Source: Bradyrhizobium sp. NDS-1 (GTDB taxonomy: Bacteria; Pseudomonadota; Alphaproteobacteria; Rhizobiales; Xanthobacteraceae). Taken from it: a DNA stretch of 64,000 nucleotides. The DNA lies in assembly GCF_032918005.1 (NCBI RefSeq), contig NZ_CP136628.1:4263501-4327500 (forward strand). The letters are read 5' to 3'. The translations under genes were made by a program, and so were the position numbers. Every line of letters starts with the position of its first letter. Within the stretch, counting starts at the first letter, position 1. Shown here piece after piece: positions 8,180-16,874 of this stretch. Under the pieces are notes generated by a model. That model saw only the letters and a program-made list of their open reading frames with translations. It was not told where the DNA came from and ran no database searches.

Positions 8180-9631
8180 TCAGAACGGATAGTGCCGCGG
8201 TCCGGTCTGCACGGTGATCCAGCGCAGCTCGGTGAACTCGTCGATGGCCGCCTTGCCGCCGAAGCGCCCATAGCCTGACGCCTTGGTGCCGCCAAACGGC
8301 ATCTGGGGCTCGTCGTGCACGGTCGGCGCGTTGACGTGGCAGATGCCTGCCTCGATCCGCTTGGCGACGCCGAGGGCACGCGCGATGTCGCGGCCGAACA
8401 CGGCGGAGGAGAGGCCGTATTCCGTGTCGTTGGCGACGCGTACCGCCTCGTCCACGCCGCTGACCCTCACAACGGTCACGACCGGACCGAAGCTTTCCTC
8501 GCCATAGATGCGCATCGCCGGCGTGACATGATCGACGATGGTGGCAGGCATGATCGTGCCGCTGCCGTGTCCACCTGCCATAACCACCGCGCCCTTGGCG
8601 ACGGCGTCGTCGATCAGACCCCTGACCCGATCGCAAGCCGCGTTGCCGATGAGCGAGCCGAGCACGACATTGCCCTTGCGGGGATCGCCGTGGGGCAGGC
8701 TGCTCGCCTTGGCGGAAAACTTGGCGATGAAGGCATCCGCCACCTTGTCGTCGACGACGATCCGTTCCGTCGACATGCAGATCTGCCCCTGATTCATGAA
8801 GGCGCCGAACGCCGCGGCGTTCACGGCGGCATCGAGGTCGGCATCGTCGAGGATGACGAGCGGGGCCTTGCCGCCGAGCTCCAGCAGTGCTCGCTTGAGA
8901 TGCTTGGCGCAAGCGAGTGCGATCAGACGACCGACGCGGGTCGAGCCGGTGAAATTGACGCGGCGGATCGCGGGATGGGCGATCAGCGCCTCGACGACCG
9001 CCTGCGCATCCTCCGGCGCATTGGTCACGACGTTGACGACGCCGTCACCGAGCCCGGCCTCGGCGAGGCAGCTTCCGATCAAGCGGTGGACGCCGGGGCT
9101 CATCTCGGAGGCCTTCAGCACCACCGTGTTGCCGCAGGCAAGCGGCATCGCGACGGAGCGCACGCCGAGGATCACCGGCGCGTTCCACGGTGCAATGCCA
9201 AGCACGACGCCGACCGGCTGGCGGAAGGCCATGGCAAGATTGTCGGGCTTGTCCGTCGGAATGACCTCGCCAGATATCTGCGTCGTCATGGCCGCAGCTT
9301 CGCGCAGCATGCCTTCGGCGAGATGCACGTTGAAGCCGGCCCAGCCCGGGGTTGCGCCGGTCTCGGCCACCATCAGCGCGGTGAATTCCGGTGCCCGGCG
9401 CGCCAGGATGTCGGCGGCCGCGCTCAGCCGTTTGCGGCGCTCGGTGGGTCCAAGCTGCGACCAGGCCGGAAAGGCGGCGGCCGCCGCATCGGCGGCGCGC
9501 ATCGCATCCTCGATCGAAGCCGCCGCCACAATGGTCGCGACCTCGCCGGAAATCGGGTTATGGCGCTGGAAGGTGCGCTGGTGGCTGGCCGACTGGTCCT
9601 TTCCGCCGATGAGAAGGTCGATTGCGTTCAT
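8180..9631 (-). CDS. NAD(P)-dependent aldehyde dehydrogenase, salicylaldehyde/vanillin type
   Basis: A 483-residue aldehyde dehydrogenase. Present are the general-base LELGGKAP glutamate, the nucleophile in NQGQICMSTERIVV, GIAPWNAP for cofactor binding and EESFGPVV. The C-terminal end (PQMPFGGTKASGYGRFGG, then FTELRWITVQ) resembles salicylaldehyde and vanillin dehydrogenases, so an aromatic aldehyde substrate is likely. I chose the ATG at 9631, which has GGAG 7 nt upstream; an ATG four codons earlier (9643) lacks one. It is the last gene of the Liv-type importer operon, 27 bp after livF, suggesting the imported compound is processed to an aldehyde. Confidence 0.88.
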   Translation of the reverse strand: MNAIDLLIGGKDQSASHQRTFQRHNPISGEVATIVAAASIEDAMRAADAAAAAFPAWSQLGPTERRKRLSAAADILARRAPEFTALMVAETGATPGWAGFNVHLAEGMLREAAAMTTQISGEVIPTDKPDNLAMAFRQPVGVVLGIAPWNAPVILGVRSVAMPLACGNTVVLKASEMSPGVHRLIGSCLAEAGLGDGVVNVVTNAPEDAQAVVEALIAHPAIRRVNFTGSTRVGRLIALACAKHLKRALLELGGKAPLVILDDADLDAAVNAAAFGAFMNQGQICMSTERIVVDDKVADAFIAKFSAKASSLPHGDPRKGNVVLGSLIGNAACDRVRGLIDDAVAKGAVVMAGGHGSGTIMPATIVDHVTPAMRIYGEESFGPVVTVVRVSGVDEAVRVANDTEYGLSSAVFGRDIARALGVAKRIEAGICHVNAPTVHDEPQMPFGGTKASGYGRFGGKAAIDEFTELRWITVQTGPRHYPF

Positions 9632-9658
9632 GGGATTCTCCATGGGGTGCTGGGAGGA

Positions 9659-10390
9659 TTACGTTGGTGTCGGGGCGAGGCGCGCCTTGCCGAGATAGGC
9701 GCGCTGGATCTCGGGGTCGTTCTTCATGGCGCTCGCAGGTCCACTGCCGGCGTTGCGACCGGACTCGATCAGGTAGACCCGGTCGGCGATGTCGAGGCTC
9801 GCGCGTGCGTTCTGCTCGACCAGCAGAACACCGACGCCGCTGGCGCGGATCTGCGTTAGTGCGCGAAACATCTCGCGGCTGAGCAGAGGCGACAGGCCGA
9901 GCGAGGGTTCATCGAGCAGGAGGAGCCGCGGGTTCGACATCAGCGCGCGGCCGATCGCCACCATCTGCTGCTCGCCGCCGCTCATGGTGCGGACGGCCTG
10001 GGCCATGCGCTCGGCCAGGCGAGGGAATAGCTGCAGGATGTTTGCAAGCCGGGCGGCCTCGCCGGCCCGGGCGCGGGCTGGGTAGGCGCCGAGCTGCAAA
10101 TTCTCGGCGACCGTCAGATCGCCGAAGACGCCGCGGCCTTCCGGCACCAAAGCGATGCCGCGCTCCACGATCAAATGGGCGGGCAGTTCGACGATGCTCT
10201 GTCCTTCGAATGTGATCCTCGCGCCCGGTGCGGGCCTGACCAGCCCGGCGATGCTCTTGAGCAAGGTGGACTTGCCAGCGCCGTTGGCGCCGAGGATCGC
10301 GACGATCTCGCCCTGTTCGATGCGCAGGGCGATGTCGGCCAAAGCCCGGTGCTTGCCGTAGAAGTGGGAGAGGGCGGTGACCTCAAGCAT
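9659..10390 (-). CDS. livF: ABC transporter ATP-binding protein (LivF type)
   Basis: A 243-residue ATPase with Walker A GANGAGKSTLLKS, signature MSGGEQQMVAIGRAL, Walker B LLLLDEPSLGLSP and H-loop LLVEQNA. The QQMVAIGRALMSNPRLLLLDEPS style is typical of LivF of the branched-chain or hydrophobic amino acid family, members of which also import aromatic acids. Its start overlaps the end of the livM-livG fusion by 8 bp, indicating translational coupling. Confidence 0.92.
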   Translation of the reverse strand: MLEVTALSHFYGKHRALADIALRIEQGEIVAILGANGAGKSTLLKSIAGLVRPAPGARITFEGQSIVELPAHLIVERGIALVPEGRGVFGDLTVAENLQLGAYPARARAGEAARLANILQLFPRLAERMAQAVRTMSGGEQQMVAIGRALMSNPRLLLLDEPSLGLSPLLSREMFRALTQIRASGVGVLLVEQNARASLDIADRVYLIESGRNAGSGPASAMKNDPEIQRAYLGKARLAPTPT

Positions 10391-12053
10391 CGTCGACTCC
10401 GAGATAGGCGGCGACGACTTTTGGATCGGCCAAAACCTCGTCCGGAGTCCCGCGCGCGATCACGCTGCCGGCACTCATGACGATGCAATGGCCGCACAAG
10501 GCGCGGATCGCATCCATGACATGCTCGACCATGATGATGGTGAGACCGCGCTCGCGCAGCTTCGCGATCAGTGCGATGCCGGTTTCGAGCTCGCTCGGGT
10601 TGAGCCCCGCCAGCCATTCGTCGAGCAGCACGAGGCGAGGCTGCAGCGCCAGTGCGCGGGCAAGCTCCAGCCGCTTCTGGTCGATATAGGTCAGATCACC
10701 TGCGGGCGCTTCGTGCATGGTGCCGAGCCCGACCAGATCCAGCAGCTCGCCTGCGGTTGCGTCCGAGCCGTTCGACGTGGAGAACAGCCGCGCCGCGGCG
10801 ACGTTCTCGGCGACGGTCAGGTCTGGCATCACGCGTACCAGCTGGAAGGTACGGGCAAGGCCCAGGCGCGCGATCCGGTGCGCGCGCAGACCATTGAGCA
10901 CGGTGCCACAGAAGCGGATCGTGCCCGATGAGGGATTCAAGGCGCCGGACAGCGTATTGAGAAGCGTGGTCTTGCCGGAGCCGTTCGGGCCGATGATGCC
11001 GACGATCTCGCCGGCGGCGACCTTGAAGCTGACGTCGTCGACCGCGCGCAGCCCGCTGAACGACTTGCTGACGCCGTCGACCGCGAGAAGCGGTGTAGCC
11101 GTTGTGCGGGTGGAAGCGACCGCGGGGCCTCCTGCCGGGACGCGCCAGCGCCCGACCCCGAACAGTCCGATCACCCCGTTCGGCAGCACCACGACAATGA
11201 GCACGAAGATGAGGCCGAGCACGATGCTGAAATGATTGGGCAGCGTCGCGGTCAGAACCTCGAACAGCAGGACCAGCGGAATGACGCCCAGCACAGGCCC
11301 GAACAGCGAGCCGGCGCCGCCCAGCAAGGCCATGATCACGACTTGGAACGAGATGGTCGGATTGAACGCGATGGCCGGATCGATATAGGTCCAGCGCGGC
11401 GCCATCACCGCGCCGGTCACGGCCATGAAGGTCGCGCTCAAGATGAAGACGCCGAGCTTGACCCGAGTCGCATCGATGCCGGAATGGCTGGCCGCAGTCT
11501 CGTCGGCACCGATGGCGCGCAGGGCCAGCCCGTATCGCGACCGCCCGAGCAGCCAGCCCACCGGGAAGACGATCGCGGTCAAGCCCAGGAGCTGCCAATA
11601 GAGGATGTCCTGCGTCACGGCGCTGAAGAGATAGCGGCCGACCGATTTGTGGATGTTGACCTCGTACCAGATCACCAGCTGCCGGATCAGCTCCGCAAGC
11701 CCGAAGGAGAAGATCACGAAATAGATGCCTGATAGTCGCAGCGTCGAGAGTCCGGTGATTGCGGCGGTGAGTGCGCCGACGCCGGCCGCGGCAAACAGCA
11801 CGACCGGCCAGGGCATTGCTTCGCCCAGTACCGCGGCGGTGTAGGCGCCGAGGCCGAAGAAGGCGACGGTCGCGAGCGAGATGTAGCGGGTGGGGCCTGA
11901 GAACATCGCCCAAGCGGTTGCCAGAATCGTGAAGTAAAGGACGCTGATGCCGAGCGCGAGATAATAGCCGTTGGCATAGACAGGGTAGGTGACGACAGCC
12001 GCAGCCACGGCGAGGCCAGCGCTCCACAGCAATGCGCGCATGAGCCCGGTCAT
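10383..12053 (-). CDS. livM-livG: Fused ABC permease / ATP-binding protein (LivM-LivG)
   Basis: A 556-residue fusion. Residues 1 to about 300 are a LivM-type permease (YYLALGISVLYFTILATAWAMFSG, IRQLVIWYEVNI, the LGGAGSLFGPVLGVIPLVLLFE loop). After a short linker, residues about 310-556 are a LivG-type ATPase (GIIGPNGSGKTTLLNTLSG, LELARALALQPRLVLLDEWLAGLNPSE, IIMVEHVMDAI). The start is the ATG at 12053, whose ATGA overlaps the livH stop. An open frame continues upstream to 12968, but that is out-of-frame translation of livH. Such fusions occur in Bradyrhizobium-type importers. Confidence 0.9.
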   Translation of the reverse strand: MTGLMRALLWSAGLAVAAAVVTYPVYANGYYLALGISVLYFTILATAWAMFSGPTRYISLATVAFFGLGAYTAAVLGEAMPWPVVLFAAAGVGALTAAITGLSTLRLSGIYFVIFSFGLAELIRQLVIWYEVNIHKSVGRYLFSAVTQDILYWQLLGLTAIVFPVGWLLGRSRYGLALRAIGADETAASHSGIDATRVKLGVFILSATFMAVTGAVMAPRWTYIDPAIAFNPTISFQVVIMALLGGAGSLFGPVLGVIPLVLLFEVLTATLPNHFSIVLGLIFVLIVVVLPNGVIGLFGVGRWRVPAGGPAVASTRTTATPLLAVDGVSKSFSGLRAVDDVSFKVAAGEIVGIIGPNGSGKTTLLNTLSGALNPSSGTIRFCGTVLNGLRAHRIARLGLARTFQLVRVMPDLTVAENVAAARLFSTSNGSDATAGELLDLVGLGTMHEAPAGDLTYIDQKRLELARALALQPRLVLLDEWLAGLNPSELETGIALIAKLRERGLTIIMVEHVMDAIRALCGHCIVMSAGSVIARGTPDEVLADPKVVAAYLGVDDA

Positions 12054-12925
12054 GACGCAACTCTCCCGAACAGGCCGGTGGGTCTGATCAGCAGCACGGC
12101 GAGAAACAGCGCATAGGTCGCCGCCAGCGTCAGGCCCGGATCGACCAGCCGCGCCACCGCGGTTTCGACCACGCCGAGCAGCAGTCCCGCAACCAACGCG
12201 CCCATCACGTTGCCGACGCCGCCCATTATGACGACGACCAGCGCCTTCATGGTGAAGACCACGCCCATGGCGGCGTTGAAGGTGAGGAACATGCTGACCA
12301 ACACGCCGCCGACGGCCACAAGGCCGCCACCGAACGCAAAGGCCAGCCCCGACAGCGCCGCCACGTCGATCCCGACGAGCCGCGCGGCATTCGGATCCAC
12401 CGCGATGGCGCGGACGGCAGTCCCGATCCGGGTGCGGGTGAGGGCGAGATACACAGCGCCGCCGACCAGGGCCGCGAACAGCAGCGCGACCAGGCGGTTG
12501 ACCGCAAGCGTCGAGCCCATGATCGTCAGCGGAATTGAGAGGTAGCTGTAGCTGTAATACTGGCCGCCGAAGGCGACCAGCATGGCGCCCTGGACCACGA
12601 ACAGGACGCCGAAGGTGACGAGGATGCTGTCGATCTCCTGCGCGCCTCTGTCCTTGCCCCGCCGCGCCAGGCGCTCCAGCAGGAAGCGATAGAGCAGCCA
12701 GTTCAGCAGCATCGCAACCGGGACGGCCAACAGCAGCGCCGCCAGCGGGCTGAGGCCGAGGCCGCTGTAGAGCGAGAACGCGCCGAAGGCGGCGGCGACG
12801 AGCGACTCCCCGTAGGAGAGATTCATGATCCTGGCTACGCCATATTGCAGCGTCAGCCCGAGCGCGATCAGCGCGTACATGCCGCCGAGCACGAGGCCCG
12901 GCAGGACGATGTCGACAAGCAGCAT
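12050..12925 (-). CDS. livH: ABC transporter permease (LivH type)
   Basis: A 291-residue permease starting MLLVDIVLPGLVLGGMYALIALGL, the classic LivH opening; the EAA-like loop MGGVGNVMGALVAGLLLGVVE is near the C-terminus. I placed the start at 12925 because the preceding in-frame residues are Arg/Pro-rich and overlap the binding-protein gene. It overlaps the fused LivM-LivG gene by 4 bp (ATGA). Together with that fusion it forms the membrane channel. Confidence 0.92.
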   Translation of the reverse strand: MLLVDIVLPGLVLGGMYALIALGLTLQYGVARIMNLSYGESLVAAAFGAFSLYSGLGLSPLAALLLAVPVAMLLNWLLYRFLLERLARRGKDRGAQEIDSILVTFGVLFVVQGAMLVAFGGQYYSYSYLSIPLTIMGSTLAVNRLVALLFAALVGGAVYLALTRTRIGTAVRAIAVDPNAARLVGIDVAALSGLAFAFGGGLVAVGGVLVSMFLTFNAAMGVVFTMKALVVVIMGGVGNVMGALVAGLLLGVVETAVARLVDPGLTLAATYALFLAVLLIRPTGLFGRVAS

Positions 12926-12989
12926 GAAAGGGTGTCCCTGGTGGACGGCGCCAGGCCTCGCAGCGCAAGGCCTGGCCGCCAAGCTTGTC

Positions 12990-14204
12990 CTATTGCCACT
13001 GCGCCTTCGGCACGACCGGCGCACGCGCGCCGGAAAGCGAGGCAGGCGCGAGGGCGTAGAATTCGCCGTTCTGCCACTGGCCGACGCTCCAGATCTCCTG
13101 AAGCAGCCCATCCTTCAGCTTGACCTTGCCGATGATGGTGTCGAACGTGCCCGAACGGATCTCCGCTGCGACCGCAGCGCGATCGATCTTGCCGACCTTC
13201 TCGATCGCCTGCTGGAGCACTTGCAGGCTCGCATAGGTGATCGAGCTCGCCCAGCGATCAGGCTCCTTGCCGGTCGCAGCCTTGTGGCGCGCGAGATAGT
13301 CCTTCAGCTGCGGCGAGTCTGCGTTCCAGCCGCCGATCCCCATCACGCCGTCGCTGTTGGCTGCGAACTTGCCCTTGTACAGCGGGAAGGCGGTACCGAC
13401 GCCGACGTAAAAGACTTTGGGGTTGAACTTCAGGAGCTGCGCCTGCTCCGTCAGCGCGATCGTATCCGGCGGATAGCTGAAGGCGACGAACGCGTCCGGG
13501 TTGGCCGCGATGGCGTCTTTCAGCAGCGGCTGGAGATCCTGCGTTCCCATCGGATAAGTCTTGTCATAGGCGAGCGTGAAGCCTTGCTTCTTGAAAGCTT
13601 CGCGGCCCGCAGCGGAGAGCTCGATGCCGAACTGATCGGCGATGCTGACCATCGCGATGTTGGGCCCGATCTTGCCTTCGCTCTTCAGCTTGCCGAGCAG
13701 GTCGGCAAGCGCCGCGGAAATCTGCGCCGACGTCCCCAGCCAGAATGTCGCGTTCGACCAGCGCTTGGCAAGCTCCGGCGCCTTGTCGGTGACCGACGTG
13801 ACCGCGAGGTGAGGGTAGCCGAGACGGTTCAGCGTCGGTCCGACCGCAAGGTTGAGGCCCGTGCCCCAGGGCGAAAGAATGAAATCGACCTTGTCCTGGT
13901 TGGCGAGGCGCTCGATCGCCTTGACGGCTTCCTCAGAGCTGCTGCGGTCGTCGTATTCGACCACTTCGATCGGCAGCTTCTTGTCGCCCAGCTTGATGCC
14001 GCCGGCGGCATTCACGTCCTTCACCCACAGCTCGTAATTGGGCAGGGTGGTGATACCGGCGCCGCCGGCATAAGGACCCGTCTTGGAAATGGCATAGCCC
14101 ATCCGGATCTTCTCCTGCGCCTCGGCCGTCAAGACTCCCAGCGCCGTCACGACCGCCACCAAACCAGTGACGCGCAGCAACGTTCGACGGTTCGCGGAAA
14201 ACAT
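12990..14204 (-). CDS. ABC transporter substrate-binding protein (type 1 periplasmic, LivK-like)
   Basis: A 404-residue periplasmic binding protein. The start at 14204 is supported by GGAGG 6 nt upstream and gives a Tat-like/Sec leader (MFSANRRTLLRVTGLVAVVTALGVLTAEAQ). The mature domain begins KIRMGYAISKTGPYAGGAG, the standard opening of the family, with VEYDDRSSSEEAVKAIERLANQDKVDFILSPWGTG. It is the first gene of the liv-aldehyde dehydrogenase operon. With an aromatic-type aldehyde dehydrogenase downstream, an aromatic or hydrophobic acid is a reasonable but unproven ligand. Confidence 0.9.
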   Translation of the reverse strand: MFSANRRTLLRVTGLVAVVTALGVLTAEAQEKIRMGYAISKTGPYAGGAGITTLPNYELWVKDVNAAGGIKLGDKKLPIEVVEYDDRSSSEEAVKAIERLANQDKVDFILSPWGTGLNLAVGPTLNRLGYPHLAVTSVTDKAPELAKRWSNATFWLGTSAQISAALADLLGKLKSEGKIGPNIAMVSIADQFGIELSAAGREAFKKQGFTLAYDKTYPMGTQDLQPLLKDAIAANPDAFVAFSYPPDTIALTEQAQLLKFNPKVFYVGVGTAFPLYKGKFAANSDGVMGIGGWNADSPQLKDYLARHKAATGKEPDRWASSITYASLQVLQQAIEKVGKIDRAAVAAEIRSGTFDTIIGKVKLKDGLLQEIWSVGQWQNGEFYALAPASLSGARAPVVPKAQWQ

Positions 14205-14352
14205 GTCGATCCTCCCTCGTGTTTCACTCAAGCGATTGTTCGCTAGCGATGCGAATGGTCGTTCCTCTTGGCCTGATTTCTTCGGCGCAGCTTCGTTGAG
14301 CCGGCCGCGACCAGGACTTGACCTAGCAAGCACCGCGCGGTTTGTTCGCACA

Positions 14353-15324
14353 ATGGACAATCCCGGTGAAAGATTGGACGTTTCTGGTCTGAGCGGGCAG
14401 CTGCGTCGAGACGTCGCGGGGACCCCAACGACGGCCGCAAGCGGCGCCGCGCCCATCAGGGCGGAGCTGATCCGCTCGCATTATGTTGCGCGCCGCTGGA
14501 TGTTGGCTTCGAAAACCGCCCGGCCGTTCATCCACCTGCTCTGTCTGCACGGCGCCGCAATTGTCGAGGTCGGGAGCCCCGGCAGGCCGATGTCCCTGAG
14601 CGGACCCGCCATCGTCTGGCTCCCGGCAGGATCAGCCGAATGGCTGGAAGTGCCGGCTGGGGCGGCCGCCGAACTACTGCAATTACGGGCGGGCGTGTGG
14701 CATCGCTATCTGCCGCCCTCGGCCGAACCTGCTTATCTCGCGCTCGAAGCAGCCCGAGGCATCATGGCGCTGCCGGTCGAGCCTGAGCTCGTGACTACGA
14801 TGTCTCGGTCCATCGCGTCGATTGCGGCCGAGATAGCCGCGCCGGCGCGTAGCGCTGCGGCATCGATCATGTCGGCCGAGCTGACGCTATGCGTGCTGCG
14901 CTTCTGGCGGCTGTTCGCGGGCGACAACGAGCGGGAGGAGGAGGGCACCAGCACTGAGATATTGAGCCGCTTCCGCCGGCTGCTCGAAGAGCGATACCAG
15001 CAGCATCTGCGCGTCAGCGATTACGCCAATCTTCTCGGCGTGACGCCGGATCGCCTGCACGCGCTGTGCAGCCGCGAGCTGAAGCGTTCGCCGAGCGAGC
15101 TGATCCAGCAACGCGTCCTCAAGGAAGCCGCCACGCGGCTCGAGGCCGGAACCACGGCGGTCAAGCAGATCGCGTTCGCGCTCGGCTTCAAGGACACCGC
15201 ATACTTCAGCCGGTTCTTCCGCAAGCACACCGGCGAGGCACCGGGCGTCTGGCGCCGGCGCGTCGCGGCGCGCGAGAGAGCCGGACGATCGAGGCCGACG
15301 CTGAATTTTGCCGACTGGCCGTGA
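14353..15324 (+). CDS. AraC family transcriptional regulator
   Basis: A 323-residue regulator with an N-terminal cupin-like sensing domain (SGPAIVWLPAGSAEWLEVPAGAAAELLQL) and a C-terminal AraC double helix-turn-helix (LRVSDYANLLGVTPDRLHALCSRELKRSP, then AVKQIAFALGFKDTAYFSRFFRKHTGEAPG). It is divergent from the liv operon, so it probably activates that operon in response to the imported compound. The ATG at 14353 gives the usual length; an open frame continues upstream but runs into the binding-protein gene. Confidence 0.85.
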   Translation: MDNPGERLDVSGLSGQLRRDVAGTPTTAASGAAPIRAELIRSHYVARRWMLASKTARPFIHLLCLHGAAIVEVGSPGRPMSLSGPAIVWLPAGSAEWLEVPAGAAAELLQLRAGVWHRYLPPSAEPAYLALEAARGIMALPVEPELVTTMSRSIASIAAEIAAPARSAAASIMSAELTLCVLRFWRLFAGDNEREEEGTSTEILSRFRRLLEERYQQHLRVSDYANLLGVTPDRLHALCSRELKRSPSELIQQRVLKEAATRLEAGTTAVKQIAFALGFKDTAYFSRFFRKHTGEAPGVWRRRVAARERAGRSRPTLNFADWP

Positions 15325-15827
15325 GCACCGCACGTGACGGAGCGATCGCCTCGGAGCCCAACCTCAATGCGGGATTTCGAATCCTGGCCGCCTGCAAAGC
15401 ACTGGCTGAATCCACGCCGTTGGCCCGCCGGACGCTGCCTTCGGAGGAGGTCGGACGCCGCCCTGAGCGGCCTGGGTTCGACTTGCAGGAACAACCATGC
15501 CCATATCCGTAATTCGCATAAGGTATATTATGGAATATATTTATATACAATCAGATCAGTCATTTAGGCGGAGTTCTTTCCATCACACCTTCGCCCAGCC
15601 CGATTTTGGGTCTGCGCTCCCACCGTCACTCAGCTCTTGACGGCTCCTGTGCATGGGGTTGTTTTTCAGATTTTGAATCGGATCGATCTCTTCGAAAGCC
15701 GATATTGCGGTGACCTTGTCCGGCTGCAATAAGCGAGGCCTCGCGAGATCGCTGATGACCTTCTGACCTCCCGTCCGTATAGGTTTGCATCTCAGAACAA
15801 CAACAAACCTTCCGAGGAAGCAGACCC
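15325..15827. other. 503-bp intergenic region, no gene seen
   Basis: No convincing coding frame. It contains an AT-rich patch unusual for this GC-rich DNA (about 15510-15560, with TATATTATGGAATATATT), which could hold the promoter of the following TRAP operon or the end of the araC transcript. The last 30 bases carry a CCGAGGAAG ribosome-site region for the gene at 15828. Confidence 0.5.
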
Positions 15828-16859
15828 ATGGTCTTTTCAACGCGCTTTTCCCGACGCACGCTTCTCAAGGCCTCCGCCGCGACCGCGGTCCTGGGCGGCA
15901 TCGGTGCGCCCCATGTGGCCCGCGCGCAGAGCGCCGAGTTCACCTACAAATATGCCAACAACCTGCCCGACACCCATCCGCTGAACGTCCGCGCCAAGGA
16001 GATGGCGGCGGCGATCAAGTCCGAGACCAACGGCAAGTTCGACCTCCAGATCTTCCCGAACAACCAGCTCGGGTCGGACACCGACATGCTGAGCCAGATC
16101 CGCTCCGGCGGCGTCGAGTTCTTCACGCTGTCCGGCCTGATCCTGTCGACCCTGGTGCCGGCCGCATCCATCAACGGCATCGGCTTCGCGTTCCCGGACT
16201 ACGACACGGTCTGGAAGGCCATGGACGGCGACCTCGGCGCCCATGTCCGCGGCGAGATCAAGAAGGCCGGCCTCGAGGTCATGGACAAGATCTGGGACAA
16301 CGGCTTCCGCCAGACCACCTCGTCGAGCAAGCCGATCACCGGTCCCGACGACCTCAAGGGCTTCAAGATCCGCGTGCCGGTGTCGCCGCTGTGGACCTCG
16401 ATGTTCAAGGCGTTCGACGCGGCGCCCGCCTCGATCAATTTCAGCGAGGTCTATTCGGCGCTCCAGACCAAGATCGTCGAAGGCCAGGAAAACCCGCTGG
16501 CGATTATCTCGACCGCCAAGCTCTACGAGGTGCAGAAGTACTGCTCGCTGACCAACCACATGTGGGATGGCTTCTGGTTCCTCGCCAACCGCAGAGCCTG
16601 GGAAAAGCTGCCGCAGGACGTGCGCACCATCGTCGCCAAGAACATCAACGGCGCCGCCATCAAGGAGCGCGAGGATACCGCCAAGCTCAACGCCAACCTG
16701 CAGCAGGAGCTCGCGTCCAAGGGCCTGACTTTCAATCAGCCGGCCGTGGCGCCGTTCCGCGACAAGCTGCGCACCGCCGGCTTCTATGCCGAGTGGAAGG
16801 GCAAATATGGCGACCAGGCCTGGGACCTGCTGGAAAAGGCCGTGGGCAAGCTGTCGTAA
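15828..16859 (+). CDS. dctP: TRAP transporter substrate-binding protein (DctP type, Tat signal)
   Basis: A 343-residue binding protein with a twin-arginine leader (FSRRTLLKASAATAVLGGIGAPHVARAQS), so it is likely exported folded. Family motifs are clear: YANNLPDTHPLNVRAKEMAA, GFKIRVPVSPLWTSMF and PASINFSEVYSALQTKIVEGQENP. It is about as long as the DctP at 2937 but differs throughout and must bind a different acid. It heads an operon with a fused permease 15 bp downstream and then an acyl-CoA synthetase. Confidence 0.92.
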   Translation: MVFSTRFSRRTLLKASAATAVLGGIGAPHVARAQSAEFTYKYANNLPDTHPLNVRAKEMAAAIKSETNGKFDLQIFPNNQLGSDTDMLSQIRSGGVEFFTLSGLILSTLVPAASINGIGFAFPDYDTVWKAMDGDLGAHVRGEIKKAGLEVMDKIWDNGFRQTTSSSKPITGPDDLKGFKIRVPVSPLWTSMFKAFDAAPASINFSEVYSALQTKIVEGQENPLAIISTAKLYEVQKYCSLTNHMWDGFWFLANRRAWEKLPQDVRTIVAKNINGAAIKEREDTAKLNANLQQELASKGLTFNQPAVAPFRDKLRTAGFYAEWKGKYGDQAWDLLEKAVGKLS

Positions 16860-16874
16860 CGCATCGGGGCCGTT

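Noticed and set aside
12054..12968. Long open frame extending the LivM-LivG fusion by 305 residues at its N-terminus
   Set aside because: The extension is Arg/Ala-rich translation of livH in another frame. The real start at 12053 overlaps the livH stop (ATGA) and begins a normal permease helix.
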